Shown: piece by piece, positions 7,231 through 14,295 of the stretch
Layout: the number at the start of each line of letters is the position of its first letter
Numbering within the stretch: position 1 is the first letter of the stretch
Position numbers and translations under genes: made by a program
Assembly (NCBI RefSeq): GCF_003605435.1
Contig: NZ_QXQB01000002.1
Coordinates: forward strand, 992,001-1,056,000
DNA: 64,000 nucleotides
From: Paenibacillus pinisoli
Lineage (GTDB): Bacteria; Bacillota; Bacilli; Paenibacillales; Paenibacillaceae
Reading direction: 5' to 3'
Notes under the pieces: generated by a model
What the model saw: the letters and a program-made list of their open reading frames with translations, nothing else
Databases searched by the model: none
Told to the model about the DNA's origin: nothing

Positions 7231-9915
7231 TTATTTAAGCGCATAGTCTGCTGAAGCGTGTAAATTCACTGTAGAAGTATGAGAATGCATAACTTCTACT
7301 TTCAGTGATCTAAAAAAGACTAGCTCAGTAAAGAAGTCCAGTGAGTACATAGCAGAATAAGATCCTGTTCCAGACGTATGCTGTAAACCCCTTGCACTGT
7401 TGGCCATAGTCCCTCCAGGCGTTAGATTGGATACTACACCGTCCACTGTAACTCGAATAGTTAGGTTATAGTTTAGTGTTGTACTTGCCAAAACGACGCG
7501 GCTCAATATACCCGCACCAGTGACGTCGAGCAGCGTGTAGTAGGTCTGGGATGTCGCACCGGCTTGAACCAAATCCGCTGTCCTTGGTTTAGTAGGCTGG
7601 ATGACTGCACCCTCAAACCAGCCTTTTGTCACCACGTCATCAGAAGTTTGCGGGGCAGCTGCTTTCAATGTACCTTGTGCACCTCGTATAGCTACAGTGT
7701 TAGGCGTCGCTACTGAAGTTGCATGACAGTCGTCCAGCATGTCCGCATTCAGATTCGCCACTCTGGTTGTCGACGAAACGGTTAAAGGAGCAGTTCCTTG
7801 ACCGATACGAGAGATAAGTCTGGATGCTGATAACACATTGTCAAAGTACGCGCCGCCGTTCTCTCTACTGATTGTAAATGCGAGTCCTAAATATGTGCCA
7901 TCGTCTTTATATCTATAGACACCAAGATTAGAGCCAGAATTGCTGCCGGACTCCAAATCTGTTAAGCCAACCGCAAAGCGAAGCGAGTTGGTGTTATGCA
8001 GCAGAAGATGCACGGCGCCCCCGGCGGTGGTTGTTGCCGTACTCTTGAACGTCTTGGTAGTGATAGAGCCTCCACCGTCTCGAACAGCAACGGTATTAGC
8101 TACATCATTCAGATTGGCGTGATATCCGTCCAATAAGTCCGCATGCAAACCGCTCCCCGCGCCATGGTTACCTTCGGTCCACATCTTAATCCATGGATTC
8201 CACGTTGATCCTCCACCGACTTCGGGAGGGCTACCACTACGAAGCATGACGTTTCCTTGACTAGCTCCTTGGTACGGGAAAATAACTTGCGTAATGGTGT
8301 CTGCATTGTTAGGGCCTCTAAGAACAAGAATATTTCCGTAAGCATAGACGCCAGGAGGAGCGTTCCCGTGAGTCTGTTGCAGACGGTGCATACCTGCTTT
8401 TACTAGGTTATTCAAGTCCCCTGAGTAATACTGGTTCTGCGGTGTAGCTGTTAAGAGAGCATACTGGCCGTGCGGATTCCCTGTACTATTATGATTAGCG
8501 TCAGTCAGAATCGCTGCGCCTGAACCGTCTCTATAATAAGCAATCGTTCCCTCAGTATTAACCTGCAAGAAATTGTTTGTCTTCAAGGTTCCGTCGGCTG
8601 TTCTATAGTGGAATATCATTTGTCTTGAAGCCGCTAGGCCAGAAGCAGTTCTTGCAGGAAAAGTGAGCGCAGCATCCATTGTTGTATTCCCTGTGATGGT
8701 CCCGCCTGTCTTAAGCAAGTACTGCGTGTGCGGATCAGCAAGACCGCCATGATTGGCTTGTGTCATTACATTACTTCCATTAACAAGGAAAGCGGCTGCC
8801 TCTATGAACTGAACATTTGCAGGATCTATAGGAGCAATTGATCCGTTAATCTCTGGATGCGTGGCGGTAGACGTCTGCTCATTGTAATACTCAATGTATT
8901 TCAGACGTTCTCTCCCAACGCTGCTTCTAGCATATCCCTCGAAGTAGATACCATTCGCATAATTATTAGCCCCATAAGCAATTGATAGGGCGACGTACTT
9001 AACGCCCTCGTAAGTACATGTAACGAACGAGTATCTCTCGGCGGTGGAGTTTGACTGCGCGCTGAGACTTACTCTCGTTTGTTGGTAAGCTGAATGAGAG
9101 TTAACACTAACGAGAGCGGCTCTGCCGTTAGTATTAGTTGCTCCTCTATGCGCGAAGAAATCCCCTACACAGTAATTAGTATCGATGTTCGTTCCGTTAT
9201 ACATTGGATGGAGTAAAATGACGGCGCGCATAAAACCATTCGTATCAGAGGGCTTAGCTACTGTATGAGCTGAAAGAAAAGTAGATACAGGAGCCTCGCT
9301 CATCGTAACGGTGCCAGTAAAAGTCGGATTTGACTTAGGGGCATACTGCGTATGAGGGTCACCTGTATTTCCGTGATTCCCTGCATGATAAACAGAGTTG
9401 TTGCGATATTTAAATTCATCTGTTCCAAGAGTAGGTTCGATATAGAGTCCCCAGCGATCACCTGCGTTATCGTAGACGCCCCATCTTCCGCTATTTGGAT
9501 GCATGCCGCTTATCCATTTGGTTGCTCCTGTCGCAGTTTCATGACCTACTCCAATAAAAGCGTTAGAAGTATCGGATGCGGTTCTTAAATTTAACGAAGC
9601 AGAGTTTCTGGTAATACGGAGATTTCCCGTCAGTTCGTCCCCATCGCGCTTTACCGCATTTTCCAAAGTTGTACGCGGAGCAGTTCTCCAATTGGACTTA
9701 CCTGTTATCGTTTTGATCATATTGGCAAGCCAGCCGAACAATACCGTTACCTTCCCTTTGTCCCCAGTTGGAGCTCCCGCATCCGAAATAGTACGATCAC
9801 CGATTTGGTTATCAGTGACACTATTGTCGGCTGATAAGGCATTAATATCTTTGCCAATCTGATTCATATCCTCAGGTCTGACTGTATCGGTGAGTTTCCA
9901 ATCTGTTTTTGCCAA
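7231..9915 (-). CDS. Tail fibre protein paralogue A (894 aa, TTG start)
   Basis: This is the longest of the three fibres, directly downstream of xkdU and the 93-aa gene, so it is probably the ancestral one. The N-terminal domain (1-95) is shared with fibres B and C. Three NH-x5-DPH/NPHxQY shaft repeats are visible, then a NHGAGSGLHADLLDGYHA segment and the shared NADMLDDCHATSVATPNTVAIRGAQG segment. The C-terminal ~130 residues differ from B and C and end in HASADYALK. The start is TTG (fibres B and C use ATG), preceded by GGAGGTGTAGTGAC; no ATG lies near the conserved N-terminus. The weaker start codon may lower its dosage. Confidence 0.85.
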   Translation of the reverse strand: MAKTDWKLTDTVRPEDMNQIGKDINALSADNSVTDNQIGDRTISDAGAPTGDKGKVTVLFGWLANMIKTITGKSNWRTAPRTTLENAVKRDGDELTGNLRITRNSASLNLRTASDTSNAFIGVGHETATGATKWISGMHPNSGRWGVYDNAGDRWGLYIEPTLGTDEFKYRNNSVYHAGNHGNTGDPHTQYAPKSNPTFTGTVTMSEAPVSTFLSAHTVAKPSDTNGFMRAVILLHPMYNGTNIDTNYCVGDFFAHRGATNTNGRAALVSVNSHSAYQQTRVSLSAQSNSTAERYSFVTCTYEGVKYVALSIAYGANNYANGIYFEGYARSSVGRERLKYIEYYNEQTSTATHPEINGSIAPIDPANVQFIEAAAFLVNGSNVMTQANHGGLADPHTQYLLKTGGTITGNTTMDAALTFPARTASGLAASRQMIFHYRTADGTLKTNNFLQVNTEGTIAYYRDGSGAAILTDANHNSTGNPHGQYALLTATPQNQYYSGDLNNLVKAGMHRLQQTHGNAPPGVYAYGNILVLRGPNNADTITQVIFPYQGASQGNVMLRSGSPPEVGGGSTWNPWIKMWTEGNHGAGSGLHADLLDGYHANLNDVANTVAVRDGGGSITTKTFKSTATTTAGGAVHLLLHNTNSLRFAVGLTDLESGSNSGSNLGVYRYKDDGTYLGLAFTISRENGGAYFDNVLSASRLISRIGQGTAPLTVSSTTRVANLNADMLDDCHATSVATPNTVAIRGAQGTLKAAAPQTSDDVVTKGWFEGAVIQPTKPRTADLVQAGATSQTYYTLLDVTGAGILSRVVLASTTLNYNLTIRVTVDGVVSNLTPGGTMANSARGLQHTSGTGSYSAMYSLDFFTELVFFRSLKVEVMHSHTSTVNLHASADYALK

Positions 9916-9919
9916 GTCA

Positions 9920-10201
9920 CTACACCTCCCTTACCGTTATGGTCTGGAGCATCATATGGTCGGCCGCAATAGGCACATTTACCGTTCTACTTGATAGCAC
10001 CTTATTGGCTGCATCTTTGAGCTCAATGAGAGTGATAAGAGATACATCCGCCACAGGAACAATGTAATTAAGCACTAGCTTATTGTCAGATACAGACTTT
10101 ACTACAAAGTCAGTAATAACATACGAACCATTGATCACCACTTTGGCGACTCTACTGTTTACATGCAGCGCAATACTATTCAGTAGACCGGAATCAATCA
10201 T
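9920..10201 (-). CDS. 93-aa phage tail-cassette protein, copy 1
   Basis: The ATG overlaps the TGA of xkdU (ATGA), so the pair is translationally coupled. The protein is beta-rich with no known motif and nearly identical to copy 2 at 5867-6148. As this copy keeps the intact xkdU gene upstream, it is likely the parent of the duplication. Its position between xkdU and the fibre fits a linker or adaptor protein for fibre attachment; the function is not established. Confidence 0.75.
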   Translation of the reverse strand: MIDSGLLNSIALHVNSRVAKVVINGSYVITDFVVKSVSDNKLVLNYIVPVADVSLITLIELKDAANKVLSSRTVNVPIAADHMMLQTITVREV

Positions 10202-10785
10202 GTCACTGGCACCTCCACTCCTAGCGAGATAAATGGCTTCTCCCCGAGTTTCCAGGAGCCATCAAGTTTATAATTCCAAGTTATGATTCGTTTGCCTACA
10301 TACTCATCCAGCCCAATGCCATCTGCGATTGCTGTGTTCTGCTGGTAGACCAGATTCGCAGGCTTAATCGTATCAATCGTATGCAATACTTCACGAAACA
10401 CGTTAGCGTTATCCAAGTTCGTTGTTACCGTAAGCACGAATGCATGCGGATCAATGGATACAATGGTCATACCCGGGCCAACCAACATGTCCAACTGCTG
10501 CTGCAAATAACGAATAGTAAAAGGCGGTTTGGTCTGATAACGGTTAAGAATTCGCCGGCGCCGGAAGTCTAACGACTCCGTCGTGGGATCTGCCTTAATT
10601 CCCAGCATTTGCTCCCGCCGGCGAATCGATTGCTGTCCAGCTGTCATGACAAATTGGTCATTAAAAAGCTGGTCCACCGCATCTTGCAGTGAATCCAGCT
10701 CATTCGACTCTGTATGATCCAGCTGTTGAAAATCTTTAATGACTTTATAGAAGTCAGGAAGATGGCCTAGGATGCGATCAGGCAT
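10198..10785 (-). CDS. xkdU: Baseplate wedge protein, XkdU/YmfQ (DUF2313) family
   Basis: 195 aa, typical of the YmfQ/DUF2313 family that follows the gpJ-like baseplate protein in Mu- and PBSX-type contractile tails. Visible family features are the start RILGHLPDFYKVIKDFQQLDHTE, the helix pair RRREQMLGIKADPTTESLDFRRRRIL, and a C-terminal strand region with PANLVYQQNT. It probably joins the baseplate wedge to the fibres. It overlaps xkdT by 8 bases and the 93-aa gene by 4. Its 3' end exists as a second, truncated copy near 6.2 kb. Confidence 0.85.
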   Translation of the reverse strand: MPDRILGHLPDFYKVIKDFQQLDHTESNELDSLQDAVDQLFNDQFVMTAGQQSIRRREQMLGIKADPTTESLDFRRRRILNRYQTKPPFTIRYLQQQLDMLVGPGMTIVSIDPHAFVLTVTTNLDNANVFREVLHTIDTIKPANLVYQQNTAIADGIGLDEYVGKRIITWNYKLDGSWKLGEKPFISLGVEVPVT

Positions 10786-11863
10786 TGAGAACCACCGTCC
10801 CCATTAGCGGCACCTCATCTGAACCTAATGTAAGGTTAGCTGCTGCGCCATTGATCAAGGTATCGGTTATATCCTCAACGCCCGATACCGTAAGCAGTCT
10901 AGCGTCAATCTGCGCTGTCCGCACGACAAGCTGCTGCTGATTGGCCCAGTCATGCCGGAGCTCCTGCAGGTAACCTGAGACAACAGCCTCGATCTCCTGT
11001 TGTACTTGGCCGGGAGATACTCCGCTTGCCAAGGTTAATGATGTCTTAATATTAATCGTTTTGCCTATCACTCCCGCTATCGTCACGACATGACCGATAG
11101 GCGCTTGTCCCAGACCCTGACCTCGGTTGACTGTAGGATCCATATAGGTCTGTACTTCGTCCACCAATGCAGCAGACGGCACCTGCCAAGCAGAGTTGAT
11201 GACCGTACACTTTACCGTCCCGCCGCCTTGCCAAGCCGGATAGATCTTGCTGTCGCCAATACCGGAGATGCCATTAATTTTTTGCTTATAATCCGCAGCA
11301 TTGCCGCCAAATGGCGGCTCATTCACTGCAGCGTACATCCGCTGCCGCAATGCCTCATCCGATTCCTCATCCTCACCAGGAACAATCACATCCGATAGGA
11401 CAGCACGTGCTAATCCAGGCACATAATCAATAGGCAATAATGCACCGAACTGCTCATTGCCAACAGTCCCAGTCGTCTCACAAGTCAGATGAATGGTAGA
11501 GGTAGGTCTGTCTGAACGATGGCTTACCACATACGTAAGCCCTCCTATGGAGAACCGCGTTCCAATCGCAATATCCATAATGTTGTTAGCTTCGTTATAA
11601 AACAGCCCTTGTCTTACAGCGGTTGTAGCCGGATTGCGGTTGACGCCAAATTCGGCTGCTTTGCGGCTCAAATACTCGCCACTTGTAGAATCCGCGAAGG
11701 ATAAATTGTAGTTGATATCCAAATCAATATACATCTGTGCCAGCTCAGCCGCTGCCGGCGCACAAGCATCATAAATAACGCTGCCTTGACGCTTGTCGAT
11801 ATCGTCCGATACTCTAGCAAGCATACGCTGCAGAATAAAATCAAAGGTCATATGTTCATACAC
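10778..11863 (-). CDS. xkdT: Baseplate J (gp47)-like protein, XkdT
   Basis: 361 aa, matching the baseplate J/gp47 family (T4 gp6 / Mu gp47 type), which forms the wedge ring of contractile baseplates. Typical features are the N-terminal MTFDFILQRMLARVSDDIDKRQGSVIYD, the DINYNLSFADSTSGEYLSRKAAEFG segment, GEDEESDEALRQRMYAAV and NPPFGGN-like turns (here NEPPFGGNAADY), and a C-terminal ladder of beta domains. It overlaps its neighbours xkdS and xkdU by 8 bases each, so the whole baseplate block is translationally coupled. Confidence 0.9.
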   Translation of the reverse strand: MYEHMTFDFILQRMLARVSDDIDKRQGSVIYDACAPAAAELAQMYIDLDINYNLSFADSTSGEYLSRKAAEFGVNRNPATTAVRQGLFYNEANNIMDIAIGTRFSIGGLTYVVSHRSDRPTSTIHLTCETTGTVGNEQFGALLPIDYVPGLARAVLSDVIVPGEDEESDEALRQRMYAAVNEPPFGGNAADYKQKINGISGIGDSKIYPAWQGGGTVKCTVINSAWQVPSAALVDEVQTYMDPTVNRGQGLGQAPIGHVVTIAGVIGKTINIKTSLTLASGVSPGQVQQEIEAVVSGYLQELRHDWANQQQLVVRTAQIDARLLTVSGVEDITDTLINGAAANLTLGSDEVPLMGTVVLNA

Positions 11864-12260
11864 TTACGCTCACCTCCTGCCCGAAATTTCCGTAGATCGT
11901 ATTAACATTGAAGCGAATCATAATATAGTCAGCATTGATTTCCGTTGTTAACTGATCGATCCCCTCAATACGATCATCACTCATAAGCGCCTCTGTAATG
12001 AGACGCTTCGCTTCAGACTGTGCGAATACCGGGCTGCTGCCCAACAGCAGCGTCAGTTCATGTCCATAGTCTGAATCATAGATATCATGGTTGAAACGTA
12101 TTGTCTGAAGCGCTTTGAATATGGCTTGCTTGACGGCATCGAATCCATCAATACGTCCAGTTATCCGGCCTTTGTCCATATCCAGCCGCCAAGTCAATAA
12201 TGGCAGCTGCTGGTCGTCCAACGGACGGTCCAACAATGCTGGATCAAGTTCAGGTATCAT
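11856..12260 (-). CDS. xkdS: Baseplate protein XkdS (DUF2634, gp25-like)
   Basis: 134 aa. The family builds the baseplate wedge next to gpJ-like proteins and is related to T4 gp25. Recognisable features are TWRLDMDKGRITGRIDGFDAVKQAIFKALQTIR, then a YGHELTLLLG-x-S motif typical of gp25-like proteins (YDSDYGxEL), and a C-terminal strand ending in VSVSV. It overlaps xkdR by 11 bases and xkdT by 8. Function in this element is by family and gene order. Confidence 0.88.
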   Translation of the reverse strand: MIPELDPALLDRPLDDQQLPLLTWRLDMDKGRITGRIDGFDAVKQAIFKALQTIRFNHDIYDSDYGHELTLLLGSSPVFAQSEAKRLITEALMSDDRIEGIDQLTTEINADYIMIRFNVNTIYGNFGQEVSVSV

Positions 12261-12558
12261 TGCCGCTCACCATCCTGTCCAAAATGATATACTGTTGTCC
12301 GCCCTGTACGCGCAATAGCAGGACTTTATCTCCGAGCTCTAAGCCGCGTCGAATAACAATTGGTTCACCTAAACGTATTTCCAGACGTGTAAGTGATTCA
12401 GGAACAACTAAAAAATCCGCAGGAAGTGTGAAACGTTGATCAACGTTTACCTTCAGCGGATTTATGTTTGTAACTTCTGCGAATAATACGGCAGTTGGAT
12501 TGCTGGCATCAACTGCTCCCTTTGCCGCTTGCTTGATCATAGTTAATAAATCTGCCAT
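12250..12558 (-). CDS. xkdR: Baseplate-associated protein XkdR (DUF2577)
   Basis: 102 aa of the DUF2577 family, a small OB-like spike or hub protein placed between XkdQ and XkdS in PBSX-type tails. Visible features are LFAEVTNINPLKVNVDQRFTLPADFLVVPESL and DKVLLLRVQGGQQYIILDRM, both usual in this family. It starts with ATG two bases after the stop of xkdQ and overlaps xkdS. It may form part of the spike tip, which is inference. Confidence 0.85.
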   Translation of the reverse strand: MADLLTMIKQAAKGAVDASNPTAVLFAEVTNINPLKVNVDQRFTLPADFLVVPESLTRLEIRLGEPIVIRRGLELGDKVLLLRVQGGQQYIILDRMVSGNDT

Positions 12559-12560
12559 TC

Positions 12561-13532
12561 TTACACCACCCTCAAGTCCAGTGTCATCGTATGGTCCGCT
12601 CCGTCAAAGTCATGAGTGCATTCATCCACCAACAGCGCCTGATCAACACCGTATTCAGATACCAGAATCCTCACACGCATACCTGCACGTACCCGTATAT
12701 CGCCAAGTGCATTAATTTTGAGTGATTTACTCTCTCTGTTTTTAATAAAAGACAAATTGCTGAGCAGCTCATCGATCTGAGCGTCATTAGCATTTTCATC
12801 TACGCTTTGATAGAGTTGGAGCAACCCCCATCGCTTAATATTGACGGTATCTTTAGCTACATAAAGCTCGCGTTTTCCGGTTTGTTGATTATTTTTGTAC
12901 AGCTTAATATAGTTGTAAGTGTCATTGTCTATAGAAGTTTTAACACTATAATCCGTCATGAGACTGCCGTCACCAATGATTAAATCAGGTTGTCCATCGT
13001 TAACGTCGCGTAAGCACAACGAGCCGAAGTCATCATACAAGCAATAATCTCGGCCGGTGTTCGCAAAAGTCAGTGTAATGGCTTTACAGATAATATCCAT
13101 CAGCTTCTGACCTGTCTCGCTCATCGTCTTGATCTTATAACCGGTATCGGCAACTGTTCCAAGCTTGATTTCAAAGTCCTTGGCAATTCGCTTCAGTACT
13201 TCTGTCGCTGTCACACCTGTGAATACATAAGAATCCGAGTTCATGAGATACCGCATCTGATCATAGGCAGTTATTTTAACCGACTCATCACGGCCTCCAT
13301 CTATGCTAAAGATATAACCATGGAATACATCGGTATTGCCGACACGCAAACGAACCACATCACCGTTGCTATAGGTGAAATCCTTCAACTGATAGAGCGG
13401 CGCTCCTTTGATCAAATTAAAGTTAAGGCTGCCTGCCCGACCAATGCGGGAAGTCTTCCATGTCACGCCTTCCACGATCTCAGATATATCCCACTCGGCA
13501 CCTTGTTTATTAATGATTTTCACACGTATCAA
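12561..13532 (-). CDS. xkdQ: Baseplate hub protein XkdQ/YqbQ (gp27-like)
   Basis: 323 aa of the XkdQ/YqbQ family, related to the phage D / gp27 hub that joins tail tube and spike. Visible features are GAEWDISEIVEGVTWKTSRIGRAGSLNF, YSNGDVVRLRVGNTDVFHGYIFS, and a C-terminal segment with LSFIKNRESKSLKINALGD and VRVLVSEYGVD-like strands. It begins with a 4-base ATGA overlap with the LysM protein gene upstream. There is no lysozyme domain, so peptidoglycan cleavage must come from another protein. Confidence 0.88.
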   Translation of the reverse strand: MIRVKIINKQGAEWDISEIVEGVTWKTSRIGRAGSLNFNLIKGAPLYQLKDFTYSNGDVVRLRVGNTDVFHGYIFSIDGGRDESVKITAYDQMRYLMNSDSYVFTGVTATEVLKRIAKDFEIKLGTVADTGYKIKTMSETGQKLMDIICKAITLTFANTGRDYCLYDDFGSLCLRDVNDGQPDLIIGDGSLMTDYSVKTSIDNDTYNYIKLYKNNQQTGKRELYVAKDTVNIKRWGLLQLYQSVDENANDAQIDELLSNLSFIKNRESKSLKINALGDIRVRAGMRVRILVSEYGVDQALLVDECTHDFDGADHTMTLDLRVV

Positions 13533-14284
13533 GGCAGCTTCAACACCTTTCCGATAGACAGCCTTTTCAAGTCGGCATCCTTAATACCATTAAGGTTTTG
13601 AATTTCCTTCCAGCGCGCGCCATTGCCCAGCTGAGTTTGGGCAACTTTCCAAAGTGTGTCTCCAGAGACAAGAGTATACGTTTTAGCTTGCTGTTTCTCG
13701 TTGGGCCGCGGTGCTGAGCTCGCTGCCTGTGTACTGGCAGTTGTCGTGCCATTTGCTGTTTTCTGCACAATTTTTCGGGCAGCATAGAAGATATATTTCC
13801 GCAGCTTAATGCTGTATTCAATATCCCCGCCACCACCGGCAACTTCTTTCCATTCAAAAGATTCGATTGACGCGGGTGTGTTTATATCGTAAGTCGAGCT
13901 GGAAAAAATAAAGCGGATGGGACGTTTAGTCACCATCCAGCTTTCAATTTTCTTGATATAGACATCTGGTTTCAACAGGATAACCTTTTCCGGCTTCTTC
14001 TGCTCCTTCTGCTCCTTCTCGTCAGGAGTTTTCTTTGCCTTGTTGTTGGGAGAAGTCAAAGACTCCGCTATGAAAGGATAATGTTGAGCTGGAAAAATAC
14101 CGCTCATACTGTACTCCGTCAGCTTACGGTCTTTGATAACATTAATTTCGCCAAGGCTGGCTACATTGTAACCCTTACTCTGACCTGATTCACTAACTTC
14201 CATAGAAGACGGATTTACCGGAAGCTGAAAAACCTCGCCTTTGGCCTTGTTGTTGAAGCTCAACTCAACCCCATAGATCTCCAT
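13529..14284 (-). CDS. xkdP: LysM-containing tail protein XkdP
   Basis: 251 aa. The N-terminal ~180 residues match XkdP/YqbP-type proteins (QLPVNPSSMEVSESGQSKGYNV, KPDVYIKKIESWMVTKRPIRF). A low-complexity Ala/Ser/Thr linker follows, then a C-terminal LysM domain at about residues 203-251 (YTLVSGDTLWKVAQTQLGNG ... IGKVLKLP). It corresponds to T4 gp53-like baseplate proteins, where LysM helps hold the hub, perhaps through peptidoglycan contact. It lies between the tape measure (11-base gap) and xkdQ (4-base overlap). Codon use and order match the rest of the tail operon. Confidence 0.88.
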   Translation of the reverse strand: MEIYGVELSFNNKAKGEVFQLPVNPSSMEVSESGQSKGYNVASLGEINVIKDRKLTEYSMSGIFPAQHYPFIAESLTSPNNKAKKTPDEKEQKEQKKPEKVILLKPDVYIKKIESWMVTKRPIRFIFSSSTYDINTPASIESFEWKEVAGGGGDIEYSIKLRKYIFYAARKIVQKTANGTTTASTQAASSAPRPNEKQQAKTYTLVSGDTLWKVAQTQLGNGARWKEIQNLNGIKDADLKRLSIGKVLKLP

Positions 14285-14295
14285 TATTATCCCTC

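Noticed and set aside
321-9915. Diversity-generating retroelement acting on the fibres
   Set aside because: No reverse transcriptase or template repeat is visible in the window, and similarity between fibres lies in the N-terminal and shaft parts, not in a short variable 3' repeat.
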